37,598 nt of DNA from JAHJGG01 sp041658785 (lineage in GTDB: Bacteria > Patescibacteriota > Patescibacteriia > Magasanikbacterales > UBA922), in assembly GCA_041658785.1 (NCBI GenBank), contig JBAZZL010000010.1, positions 1 to 37,598 of the forward strand. Direction: 5' to 3'. The notes under the pieces were generated by a model, which ran no database searches, was not told where the DNA came from, and saw only the letters and a program-made list of their open reading frames with translations. The first letter of the stretch is position 1, and each line of letters starts with the position of its first letter. Below, piece by piece: positions 25,414-32,886 of the stretch. A program made the position numbers and the translations under genes.

Positions 25414-25519
25414 CCCCGCAGCAAGCTGACGGGGTATCCCAAAAGGAAGTACATTATTGAGAAACCGATGGTTTCTCAAACTCTTCCTTGCAAGGAAACC
25501 CCAGAGCAAGCTTATGGGG
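25414..25519. repeat. Cluster of four palindromes
   Basis: Two direct 21-base copies of CCCC-N2-AGCAAGCT-N3-GGGG (25414-25434 and 25499-25519) flank a perfect 10-bp hairpin TTGAGAAACC-GAT-GGTTTCTCAA (25457-25479) and the palindrome TTCCTTGCAAGGAA (25483-25496). No gene is convincing here; 25520-25610 shows nothing further. Confidence 0.7.
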
Positions 25520-25612
25520 AATAAATTGATTTAAAATAACTCGCTACAAGTTCATATATAGCGCAGTTAGTCAATACTTGTGTTCAGCGGCGATACTGGA
25601 GCTCGCGCGTAT

Positions 25613-25653
25613 TTGCCTTTTTTTAAGATTATGATATACTACGTTGTGTAGTA
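25613..25653 (+). promoter_or_regulatory. blaI promoter with BlaI-type operator
   Basis: TTGCCT (25613-25618), 16 bases, extended -10 TGATATACT (25632-25640). The operator TACTACG-TTG-TGTAGTA (25637-25653) overlaps the -10. Its half-sites match the larger palindrome at 27473-27501, which suggests autoregulation. Confidence 0.75.
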
Positions 25654-25669
25654 GCTTTTTTAGTCAATT

Positions 25670-26056
25670 ATGACCAATCAATTGAAAATGTCGTTGGGCG
25701 AGCTTGAGGCCGAAGTTATGGAGATAATCTGGAAGCAGAAAGAGGGGACGGTTCGTTCAATACTTGGCCAGATTCAGAAGAAAAAGAAAATCGCCTATAC
25801 GACCATAATGACCATTATGAGCAGGCTTTATGAAAAAAGCCTGTTGCGCCGCCGAGCGGATGCAAGCGGCGCGTACAGATATTTTCCTCGGCAGACAAAA
25901 GAGGAATTTTTCGCGCGGGTGTCCGGAGATTTAATCACCAAAATGCTTAAAAATTATGGCGATGTGGCGGTAGCGAGATTTGTTGATATTTTAAATAGCG
26001 ATGAGTTTAAACAGTCAGAGGAATGGCGGAAAAAAATACATAAGATCGTTGAATAA
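25670..26056 (+). CDS. BlaI/MecI/CopY-family transcriptional repressor
   Basis: 128 residues, the normal BlaI length. Winged helix at about 8-75: LGELEAEVMEIIWKQKEGTV, RSILGQIQKKKKIAYTTIMT, IMSRLYEKSLLRRRADASGA (recognition helix around YTTIMTIMSRL). The C-terminal dimerisation helices include FVDILNSDEF. There is no cysteine at all, so it lacks the CxC metal site of CopY; signal input must come from elsewhere, most simply by cleavage by the M56 protease encoded next. Its promoter and the promoter at 27459 share TACTACA-type half-sites. No Shine-Dalgarno. Confidence 0.93.
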   Translation: MTNQLKMSLGELEAEVMEIIWKQKEGTVRSILGQIQKKKKIAYTTIMTIMSRLYEKSLLRRRADASGAYRYFPRQTKEEFFARVSGDLITKMLKNYGDVAVARFVDILNSDEFKQSEEWRKKIHKIVE

Positions 26057-26103
26057 TATTATGGATTCAATTTAATTTTAATCCGTCTCCGCCTGTGGGC
26101 TGC

Positions 26104-26260
26104 GCCGGACAAGTTCCGTCTCCGCCCGTTGATGGAGTTTACCCGGCGTAGCCCCCACAGGGGCGAAGACGGGCCGGACAAGTTCCGTTTCCGCCCCCTG
26201 TTGACGGAGTTTACCCGGCGTAGCCCGCTAAATTCGGCGGGCGAAGACGGGCCGGACAAG
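26104..26260. repeat. Imperfect tandem GC-rich repeat between blaI and the M56 gene
   Basis: Units start with GCCGGACAAG at 26104, 26173 and 26251 (69 and 78 bp, then a partial third). Each holds CCCGGCGTAGCCC and GGGCGAAGAC, an inverted pair with a variable loop. The same 29-bp core is inside tsaD (6783-6811). The remainder to 26339 has no gene. Confidence 0.85.
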
Positions 26261-26339
26261 AAGGTGGTTTAATCCGCCCAAAAGGCGGACAAGAGTTCAG
26301 AGTTTGCTCTGGGGTTCATACCTTTGATTTACTCCCACG

Positions 26340-27425
26340 ATGATTAATGATTTTTTTAAAAATTCGCGCGGTCATACTCTGCGGAAAACGGCTGACAGGG
26401 TTTTTTTTCAAATTATCGCCATCACCATGTTGGTTGTAGGCGGCATTGGTATTCTGGTGGTAAAGTTTTCCAATGGTATCTACGTTGCCGCTCAACTTTT
26501 TTTTGGCAAGATTAATTCTGTTTGCGGATGCCTGTCCGCAGTCACTTTTTCCACCCATCCTTGGTTATTTAGCGCGTTATTATTTGGGGGTTTATTTTTA
26601 CTAGCCGTCTTAAGTTTGGCAATAAGCATTGTGCTGCGTTTGTGTTTTAGAACGGGTAAATTCGTGCGTTATAATTTACAGCGCCAAAAGCGCCATAAAT
26701 CCGATAAGTTGTTAGTGGTTAGCCGCGACTTGGGTATTGCCGATAGAGTGATAGAGAGTGAATCAGAAGAACCAATAGTATTTTGCTATGGATATAGGCA
26801 TCCCAAAATTTGCGTCTCCTCTGCTTTGGCAGAGCGTTTGTCTGACAGCGAGTTGTTGGCAGTGCTCTTGCATGAGAAATTTCATCTGAACGCGCGCGAA
26901 CCAGCCAAGCTCTTAGTCGTTAGAATTATTTCTCTGCTTTTCTTTTTTGTCCCCGGCATTAAATTACTCGTCGGCAAGTATATAACTTTTTCCGAGCTGG
27001 CGGCGGACGAAGCCGCGACGGTTGGGTTTACGAATAAAATTCCCCTAGCTCAAGCGCTTCATAAAATAATCGGCTGGGAGCAGAAGAGCGCCATGGGCAG
27101 AATGTTTGCCCTGTCTTTTTTCAGTTCAATTACCGAGGAGCGGGTGCGCAAGCTCACAGACGATTCATATATTCCTTCATCAGCTTGGATTACTAAAAAA
27201 ATATTGGCAGGCGTTTTTTGCGCTCTGGCGTTTTTTGCGGGCGCGAACGCCTTTTTGTCTTCACGCGTTATTCAAAATTCTCTAACTTCGCATACCCATT
27301 CTAAAACTTGCAATTTGGCGGAAACGGAGGCGCGAAAGCTTGCTCAAATTGTTGTTTGCGAACCAAAAAACGACTCTAATAATTGTATCATGACGCACCA
27401 AAATTTTTTTCAAAATCAATGTTGA
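26340..27425 (+). CDS. BlaR1/MecR1-like M56 membrane metalloprotease with Cys/His tail
   Basis: 361 residues. Hydrophobic segments at about 18-42, 76-104, 195-213 and 292-312. The zinc site is LLHEKFHLNA (H178, E179, H182) with ELAADE (E219) as likely third ligand, the M56 gluzincin arrangement. In BlaR1 the C-terminal extracytoplasmic part is a penicillin-binding sensor; here only about 50 residues follow the last membrane segment, and they contain four cysteines and several histidines (HTHSKTCNLAE, VVCEPKND, NCIMTHQNFFQNQC). It lies downstream of the blaI-type repressor, which it presumably cleaves on sensing a signal. Metal or thiol state is a plausible signal, by inference. Confidence 0.88.
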   Translation: MINDFFKNSRGHTLRKTADRVFFQIIAITMLVVGGIGILVVKFSNGIYVAAQLFFGKINSVCGCLSAVTFSTHPWLFSALLFGGLFLLAVLSLAISIVLRLCFRTGKFVRYNLQRQKRHKSDKLLVVSRDLGIADRVIESESEEPIVFCYGYRHPKICVSSALAERLSDSELLAVLLHEKFHLNAREPAKLLVVRIISLLFFFVPGIKLLVGKYITFSELAADEAATVGFTNKIPLAQALHKIIGWEQKSAMGRMFALSFFSSITEERVRKLTDDSYIPSSAWITKKILAGVFCALAFFAGANAFLSSRVIQNSLTSHTHSKTCNLAETEARKLAQIVVCEPKNDSNNCIMTHQNFFQNQC

Positions 27426-27458
27426 TAAGGTTGGTTTGATCTGTGGATAAGATAAGTA

Positions 27459-27501
27459 TTGACAAATATTCTATTACCTACTACAATCTGTAGTAGGTAA
27501 T
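27459..27501 (+). promoter_or_regulatory. Promoter with perfect BlaI-type operator for the redox/metal operon
   Basis: TTGACA (27459-27464), 17 bases, TACAAT (27482-27487). A perfect 29-base palindrome covers 27473-27501: half-site ATTACCTACTACA, 3-base centre ATC, and its inverse. It covers the -10 box, so bound repressor would block polymerase. The inner half-site TACTACA is shared with the blaI promoter. Confidence 0.88.
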
Positions 27502-27526
27502 TTAATTATTTTTTAAAAATTGAATT

Positions 27527-28264
27527 ATGCTTATTAATAAAAATTCGCGTTTTATAATTATAATAAATATCGGTTTGCTGGGAATTTTAGCCGCTTCACT
27601 TATAACCAATCAAGCGGTGTTGTCAAAAAACAGAGAATTCGCCGGCGTACAGTCTAATGATTTTTTAACAAAATTGACTCTAAAATTAAGTAGTGGCGGA
27701 GGTTCTGGCCTTAGCGGAGATCTTGGTAAAGATGCCCTAAAGCTGGCTTTGGCGCAAGGCGCGCCGGAGGTGTATGGCAGTGAACTCGGGGTGGATTTCG
27801 CTCAGGTAGAGCAAGCGATGAATATAATGAAAGAATTTGACCCGACTTATGGGAGTAAAAAAGTAAAGCTTTCCGGCGATTTATTAAAAAGATATATAGA
27901 TGTTGGTTTGAAAATTTCCTGCGAATTTTGTTGCGGTGTTGCCGCGATCATTAGGCAAGACGGCGAGGCGGCGTGCGGTTGCGCGCACTCTCAAGCGATG
28001 CGCGGTTTGGCGGCATATCTATTGCAGAATCACGCTTCCGAGTATACGGATGATCAAATTCTGCGCGAACTGGCTCGTTGGAAGGGAAGTTATTTTCCCA
28101 AAGCAATGGTTGATAAAATTTCCAATCAACTTGTCAGCGGTGAATATACACCTGATATCGCGGCAATGCTCTTGGATATGAAGGTTCCCAAATACAGCGG
28201 CGACAGCAAGAGCGCTCCTTTGCCGAGCGATATTAAATTACCAGGTCAAGTGGGAGGTTGTTAA
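27527..28264 (+). CDS. Membrane-anchored Cys-rich protein ending in QVGGC
   Basis: 245 residues. One N-terminal hydrophobic anchor (about 9-28), so most of it is outside the membrane. The conserved-looking core is ISCEFCCGVAAIIRQDG and AACGCAHSQAMRGLAAYLL, a CxxCC...CxCxH cluster suited to metal or iron-sulfur binding, followed by DDQILRELARWKG. The C-terminus is KLPGQVGGC, the same ending as the next gene. First gene behind the BlaI-type operator. I have a vague memory of similar CEFCCG/CGCAHS proteins in metal-related clusters but cannot name a family. Confidence 0.85.
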   Translation: MLINKNSRFIIIINIGLLGILAASLITNQAVLSKNREFAGVQSNDFLTKLTLKLSSGGGSGLSGDLGKDALKLALAQGAPEVYGSELGVDFAQVEQAMNIMKEFDPTYGSKKVKLSGDLLKRYIDVGLKISCEFCCGVAAIIRQDGEAACGCAHSQAMRGLAAYLLQNHASEYTDDQILRELARWKGSYFPKAMVDKISNQLVSGEYTPDIAAMLLDMKVPKYSGDSKSAPLPSDIKLPGQVGGC

Positions 28265-28300
28265 GCAAAGAATCAATTAATTTTTTTAATATTAAAATTT

Positions 28301-28696
28301 ATGACAAATCACGAACAACACCATGGACATGAAGAGCAACCATCCTGTTGCGCGCAACCAAGGGATGGACAGAAAACGGCGCCATTAGATGCGCTAGATG
28401 CCTTAGATACACCGGCGACACCAGCAGAACAAGTTGGAAACAGCGCCGTTTTGAAACATTTGGAAGAAGAAATTTTGCAGACAATCAGCGGCCGGCGGCG
28501 AGCGCCTTTATCTTTTGGCAGTGTTACCATAAGCGTGGCGCTCGGATTATTGGTTTTAGTTTCTTTGGTCCAAGTCGCGCAATCAGTGTCATTGTACAAT
28601 AAATTAAAATTAGGCGATCTTAAACCGTCGGCAACGGCTGCTGTCCCTGCCAGCGGATCTGCTTCCAGTCTTCCTAATCAGGTCGGAGGCTGCTAA
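28301..28696 (+). CDS. Single-span protein with His/Cys N-terminus and QVGGC C-terminus
   Basis: 131 residues. The N-terminal NHEQHHGHEEQPSCCAQ is a plausible metal-binding stretch. A membrane segment lies at about 70-92 (SFGSVTISVALGLLVLVSLV), and a Ser/Ala-rich tail ends SLPNQVGGC. There is no enzymatic motif. The last five residues are identical to those of the upstream protein although the rest is unrelated, so the motif probably has a function (metal ligand, thiol exchange or attachment). Spacing 36 bp from the gene before and 33 bp to the next; same operon. Confidence 0.85.
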   Translation: MTNHEQHHGHEEQPSCCAQPRDGQKTAPLDALDALDTPATPAEQVGNSAVLKHLEEEILQTISGRRRAPLSFGSVTISVALGLLVLVSLVQVAQSVSLYNKLKLGDLKPSATAAVPASGSASSLPNQVGGC

Positions 28697-28729
28697 TGTT
28701 TTTCGTGTCTTAAATATTAAAATTTTTGT

Positions 28730-29581
28730 ATGGAAAATTCCGAGACCAAAGTTAAAATATCTTTTTGGCTGTTAGCAATTTTTTTTGCCATTGTTTTTGG
28801 CAGTGTTGGTTTGGGGGCGCTGTATTTAACGCGCGCCAATTCCATTGTTAAAGCCAAAATAGCGGAAAACAGAGAGGCCGCGCGGCCGGCTAACATTGAG
28901 GCCATCGCGATAAATGATAAAGATTGCCAAGAATGTTTTGACGTAACGCCAATATTCGCGAATCTTGAAAGCGCGAATGTAAAATTAATCTCCAAACGGA
29001 TTCTTGATCGGGCTGACGATGAGGCCAAAACATTGATCGCCAAGTACGCCATAGAAAAATTGCCTACGATCATTCTGCGCGGAGAAGTGCAAAAAAATGT
29101 TGATTTAAAGACATTGCTCGCGCGAGCCGGCGATATAAACGGCGACACTTTTGTGCTTCGGCAAATCAACGGTCCTTATGTGTCTGCCGCCACCGGCGAG
29201 ATCAAAGGCAAAACTGAACTGACGCTGATTGGCGACTCGGCTTGCGGTGAATGCTATGACGTAAAGCAACACCAAGCAATACTTTTCGGGTTTGGCTTTA
29301 ACCCCAAGATAAAGGTCGTTGACGTTAATTCGCCGGAAGCCAAATCGCTTATTAATAAATATAAAATTTCCCTGATACCGACATTTGTTCTCACTGGTGA
29401 AGTGGAGGAATATCCGATATTTCTTGAGGTTTGGCCGCAAGCGGGAATTGTCAAAGATGACGCGTATATTTTTGTCCAGGGCGTGCCGTTAATGGGCGTT
29501 TATAAAGATTTAAAAACTGGCAAGATAATTAATCCGAAGCAAACAGCGAATCAGCCAAGCGTTACGACGACCAAAAAATAA
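28730..29581 (+). CDS. Membrane-anchored tandem thioredoxin-like protein
   Basis: 283 residues. Anchor at about 10-33. Two thioredoxin-like halves: the first has KDCQECFDV (CxxC at about 66-69) and the cis-proline region EKLPTIILRGEV; the second has SACGECYDV (CxxC) and ISLIPTFVLTGEV. Both lie on the extracytoplasmic side if the anchor is a signal anchor. A thiol-disulfide exchange role fits the CcdA-like transporter in the same operon, which could supply electrons. CQEC and CGEC are not the classic CGPC, so redox potential and partner are open. Confidence 0.88.
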   Translation: MENSETKVKISFWLLAIFFAIVFGSVGLGALYLTRANSIVKAKIAENREAARPANIEAIAINDKDCQECFDVTPIFANLESANVKLISKRILDRADDEAKTLIAKYAIEKLPTIILRGEVQKNVDLKTLLARAGDINGDTFVLRQINGPYVSAATGEIKGKTELTLIGDSACGECYDVKQHQAILFGFGFNPKIKVVDVNSPEAKSLINKYKISLIPTFVLTGEVEEYPIFLEVWPQAGIVKDDAYIFVQGVPLMGVYKDLKTGKIINPKQTANQPSVTTTKK

Positions 29582-29599
29582 TCGCGCCGCCGCGCCAGT

Positions 29600-30121
29600 A
29601 TGCTACTCATAATAATCGCCCCAATTTTGAAGCGTAAAAGATATTTATTGACAGCTGCCGGCGCGGCGTTGGCAATGTTCGCGTTAGCGTATTATCTAAT
29701 GTTATTTAATATTACGGATAAGAGCATGGCGGCGTATGCTTACATGAATGGCGCGTGGCATACAATCGGTTCGGTGGCGCTCACCGCGCTTATTTCAATA
29801 ATGTTTGGTTTATACTCGGGGGTGTGGCTGTTTAGGCGCGACATAATGAAAGCGAGAAAAAAAGCCGGCCATATCGCGTTGAGCGCGAGCGGCGCGCTTG
29901 GCGGGTTGTTAGCGGCTGGCTGTCCAACCTGCGGCGCGCCGCTGCTTGCCCTGTTTGGCGCACCGCTCGCTTTGATGTCTTTGCCATTTAAGGGGTTAGA
30001 GATAAAAGTATTGAGCGTAATTTTAATTTTTTTATCAATCTATTCGCTCGCGGAAAGTGTATATAAACAATTAGCGCGCGCGTGTAAAATTAACGCTCCA
30101 ATTTTAAAAAATAATTTATAA
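29600..30121 (+). CDS. Four-span membrane protein with CPTC motif
   Basis: 173 residues with about four hydrophobic segments (15-38, 52-76, 92-122, 130-152). The segment LLAAGCPTCGAPLLALFGAP places a CxxC flanked by glycines and prolines within or at the edge of a membrane helix, reminiscent of thiol relays such as CcdA or of MerT-type metal permeases. I do not recognise the family. It sits 18 bp after the tandem thioredoxin gene and 8 bp before the DUF2933 gene. Confidence 0.82.
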   Translation: MLLIIIAPILKRKRYLLTAAGAALAMFALAYYLMLFNITDKSMAAYAYMNGAWHTIGSVALTALISIMFGLYSGVWLFRRDIMKARKKAGHIALSASGALGGLLAAGCPTCGAPLLALFGAPLALMSLPFKGLEIKVLSVILIFLSIYSLAESVYKQLARACKINAPILKNNL

Positions 30122-30129
30122 TTTTTTCT

Positions 30130-30390
30130 ATGAAAATGCCAAAACTTTCAACTTTATTAGCAATCTGCGCGGCGGTGATAGCTGCCATAATTATTTTGCC
30201 GAGAATATTTCCCGGTCTCGGCGGCAACTTCGTCTGGCTGCTTCTGTTAGCCTGTCCGCTGATGCATCTTTTTATGATGAAAGGCCATGGCCATGGCGCA
30301 AATGACGCTCAAGCTGATAATCATTCTGATAATCATTCAGGTCATGCCGATTGCCATGCGTCTGGCGATCATAAACAGGATAAAAAATAA
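30130..30390 (+). CDS. DUF2933-like small membrane protein with His-rich tail
   Basis: 86 residues. A hydrophobic hairpin (about 8-26 and 33-50) with CPLMHLFMMKGHGHG, then a tail rich in His, Asp and Asn (NHSDNHSGHADCHASGDHK). The LLLACPLMHLFMM-GHGH pattern is that of DUF2933 proteins, commonly encoded beside copper or silver transport genes. The tail is a likely metal buffer. Four bases from the CcdA-like gene; clearly translationally linked. Confidence 0.85.
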   Translation: MKMPKLSTLLAICAAVIAAIIILPRIFPGLGGNFVWLLLLACPLMHLFMMKGHGHGANDAQADNHSDNHSGHADCHASGDHKQDKK

Positions 30391-30393
30391 TTT

Positions 30394-31275
30394 ATGGATC
30401 TGCTTGTAGGCACATCATTAGCAGCGGCGTTTATCGCCGGCATGGCGGCGCTATTCGCGCCCTGTTGCATTACCGTGCTTTTGCCGTCGTATCTCGGCTC
30501 AATATTTCGGGAACGGAGAAAAGTCTTTGTAATGACCTTTATCTTTTTTTTAGGAATTCTATTGGTTTTTTTGCCCCTAGGTCTTGGTTCGGCCGCCTTT
30601 GGGCAATTGTTAAGCAGATATCACAACGTTATTTTTATTTTCGGCAGTATTTTTTTGTTAATCCTCGGTTTGGTGTTACTGTCCGGACGGCATGTTTCCC
30701 TGCCTTTTCATGTCAATCCCACGCTCAAAAGCCACCATCCGTTCTCCGTTTTCACACTCGGCGTATTTTCCGGAATCGCGACCACCTGTTGCGCGCCGGT
30801 GCTGGCTGGAGTGCTGGCGCTGTCAGTTCTGCCTGGGTCAATTTTTTTGGGGGTAATGTACACGCTTAGTTACGTGCTCGGCATGGTAACTCCGCTTTTT
30901 TTTATAGCATCTTTTTTGGACAAAAGCGCGATAACGAAAAAATTGATGCGGGTGCGCAAGCCCATATCCTACTCATTAGGTTCTATTAAGATAAGTTTAA
31001 CTATTGGCGAATTTATTTCCGGTGTTATGTTTATCATCATGGCTGTTGTTACCATGAGTTTGGCATTTTCCAACAAGCTCAATGTTCATTCCGCCTATCA
31101 AATTGATATAAATATATATTTGACCAAACTATTCAATTCCATACGCGCGGCAGTAACGTTGTTGCCGGAATACGGGTGGGCGATTATTTTTTTACTTTTA
31201 TTAATCGGTTTAATAACCAAAACCATTTATTTATTTAAAAAAGAAAAATATGAGCCAAAAGACAATCAACAGTAG
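30394..31275 (+). CDS. CcdA/DsbD-type transmembrane thiol-disulfide transporter
   Basis: 293 residues, about six to seven membrane helices. FAPCCITVLLPSYLGSIF and GIATTCCAPVLAGVLAL stand where CcdA/DsbD has its two redox cysteines in helices 1 and 4, but each site here is a vicinal CC pair. The family carries reducing equivalents from cytoplasmic thioredoxin across the membrane. The paired thioredoxin-like and redoxin genes on either side are natural acceptors. The gene overlaps the next by 26 bases. Confidence 0.88.
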   Translation: MDLLVGTSLAAAFIAGMAALFAPCCITVLLPSYLGSIFRERRKVFVMTFIFFLGILLVFLPLGLGSAAFGQLLSRYHNVIFIFGSIFLLILGLVLLSGRHVSLPFHVNPTLKSHHPFSVFTLGVFSGIATTCCAPVLAGVLALSVLPGSIFLGVMYTLSYVLGMVTPLFFIASFLDKSAITKKLMRVRKPISYSLGSIKISLTIGEFISGVMFIIMAVVTMSLAFSNKLNVHSAYQIDINIYLTKLFNSIRAAVTLLPEYGWAIIFLLLLIGLITKTIYLFKKEKYEPKDNQQ

Positions 31276-31954
31276 AAATGAGAATACTATTATTCTCGCG
31301 GGCATTGTCAGTTTTACGATTATAGTAGTCGCCGTGATCTGGTTCTTGAGCCGCGCGGAGGCGCGGACTGATAATAATTCCACCAGTAATTCCGTTGCAG
31401 CCAATTCCGCTGCAGCGCAAGAATCGCCGGACAGCATGACCAGCCATCATTCCAGCGGCAACAGCAAAGCGTCCACTACGGCTCTTGACGCCTTGGTCGG
31501 GAAACCGGCGCCTGATTTTACGCTCTCTGATAGAGAGGGCAATCTCTATAGCAAAGATAACCTCAAAGGAAAAAATGTCATTCTTTTTTTCAACGAAGGC
31601 TTGATGTGTTATCCGGCGTGTTGGGATCAAATCGCTCAATTGGCCTCGGACAGCAGATTAAATGATGAAAACACCGTGATTTTGTCGGTGATGGTGGATC
31701 CAGTCAAAGATTGGCAAAGAGCGGTTGACAAAATGCCGGAATTGGCTAAAGCAACGGTCGTCTTTGACACTAACCGGGAAGTTTCCGCCAAATTCGGCGT
31801 CTTAACCACGCCATCTTCCATGCATTATGGATCTTTACCCGGACATACTTATGTGATTATAGACAAAGAGGGCGTCGTCAGACATGTTTATGACGATCCT
31901 CGAATGGCGATCCACAACAATCAGCTCGTGGATGAGTTAGCGAAGTTGAATTAA
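31250..31954 (+). CDS. Membrane-anchored redoxin (AhpC/TSA-like)
   Basis: 234 residues. Anchor at about 15-34, Ser/Ala/His linker to about 75, then a redoxin fold: LVGKPAPDFTLSDREGNLYS, VILFFNEGLMCYPACWDQIA, VILSVMVDP, FGVLTTPSSMH, HTYVIIDKEGVVRHVYDDPR. The active site region has two cysteines in CYPAC, unlike the usual PxxxTxxC of typical peroxiredoxins, so it may work as a thiol reductase or an atypical peroxiredoxin. Its start lies inside the CcdA-like gene, implying translational coupling. Confidence 0.88.
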   Translation: MSQKTINSRNENTIILAGIVSFTIIVVAVIWFLSRAEARTDNNSTSNSVAANSAAAQESPDSMTSHHSSGNSKASTTALDALVGKPAPDFTLSDREGNLYSKDNLKGKNVILFFNEGLMCYPACWDQIAQLASDSRLNDENTVILSVMVDPVKDWQRAVDKMPELAKATVVFDTNREVSAKFGVLTTPSSMHYGSLPGHTYVIIDKEGVVRHVYDDPRMAIHNNQLVDELAKLN

Positions 31955-31971
31955 GATAAAATTAAAAATTC

Positions 31972-32418
31972 ATGTTAAACAAACAAATGTTAATCAAGTC
32001 AATATTTTATGGTTTGTTAGCTGGTTTGCTGCTGATTACTTTTTATTTTTCCCTAATCACTTTTGTGTCCGGCTGGAATTTTGCCAGAGAGCAGTTTTTT
32101 CAATATTGGTACTATCTTATCAGTTTAACGATTGGGTTTGGCGTACAAATATGCTTGTATGTATATCTAAAGAACGTCGTACATAACCAGCGCGGGTCTG
32201 GCAAGGTGTTGGCGGTGTCTGGCGCCACGTCCACTGTTGCCATGATATCGTGTTGCGCTCATTATTTAGTAAATATTTTGCCAGTATTGGGAATCGCGGG
32301 CGCCATTAGCATAGTTGCGCAATACCAGATAGAATTGTTTTGGGCGGGATTGGTATTTAATTTGGGCGGAATAATTTTTATTGCCAGAAGATTGTTTAAG
32401 TTTCAAAAATCAGTATGA
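31972..32418 (+). CDS. Four-span membrane protein with a CC pair
   Basis: 148 residues, four predicted helices (9-32, 45-66, 81-108, 115-138). SGATSTVAMISCCAHYLVNI carries vicinal cysteines and a histidine inside the third helix, as in MerT-like metal carriers or CcdA-like relays; GIAGAISIVAQYQ follows. Family not recognised. It overlaps the next gene by the 4 bases ATGA. Confidence 0.8.
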   Translation: MLNKQMLIKSIFYGLLAGLLLITFYFSLITFVSGWNFAREQFFQYWYYLISLTIGFGVQICLYVYLKNVVHNQRGSGKVLAVSGATSTVAMISCCAHYLVNILPVLGIAGAISIVAQYQIELFWAGLVFNLGGIIFIARRLFKFQKSV

Positions 32419-32885
32419 AATCACGCGTTTTATTACTCGGAATTTCTTTGTTAGGCGCCGGAGCGCTGTTCATTTATTTTGGTTTGCATCATATATTTAT
32501 ATTCAAAAAACCCGCCACCCTGTCTGACACGGCGGCAATTGCGCCAACCAGCGAAACATTAGAGAGCCGTTTTGATTATCAAGGCGAGGTTACCGTGGAA
32601 GTCCGGCCGATAAAAATTGAACCAAACGCGCCGTGGCAATTTGAAGCAAGCTTTGACACGCATTCAATGGAATTGGACGACGATTTAACAGAGCAGTCGG
32701 TTTTGGCAGATGATCAATCTAATTATTTTCCACCAATTAATTGGACCGGTGATGAACCGGGCGGACATCATCGGAGCGGGATTTTAATTTTTGACCCGAT
32801 TGACCCGATGCCAAAACAGATAGAATTAAAAATAAAAGATGTGGGTGATATTTCCGAGCGATTGTTTGTTTGGGATTTAAAATAA
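32415..32885 (+). CDS. Anchored extracytoplasmic protein, unknown family
   Basis: 156 residues. Signal anchor at about 5-25 followed by an Ala/Thr linker and a compact beta-rich domain: VTVEVRPIKIEP, WQFEASFDTHSMELDDDL, NWTGDEPGGHHRSGILIFDP. The GGHHRSG motif with the DTHSMELD segment could bind a metal. Similar domains occur in other prokaryotes as uncharacterised proteins. No cysteine in the mature part. Operon position between two membrane proteins of the metal/redox cluster. Confidence 0.8.
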   Translation: MKSRVLLLGISLLGAGALFIYFGLHHIFIFKKPATLSDTAAIAPTSETLESRFDYQGEVTVEVRPIKIEPNAPWQFEASFDTHSMELDDDLTEQSVLADDQSNYFPPINWTGDEPGGHHRSGILIFDPIDPMPKQIELKIKDVGDISERLFVWDLK

Positions 32886-32886
32886 T

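Noticed and set aside
25670..26056. CopY-type copper-sensing repressor
   Set aside because: The protein has no cysteine, so the CxC metal sites of CopY are absent; the BlaI-type with a separate protease sensor fits better.
26059..26259. 66-codon minus-strand frame with repeated RRVNS and LSGPSSP
   Set aside because: Its peptide periodicity merely reflects the GC-rich tandem repeat.
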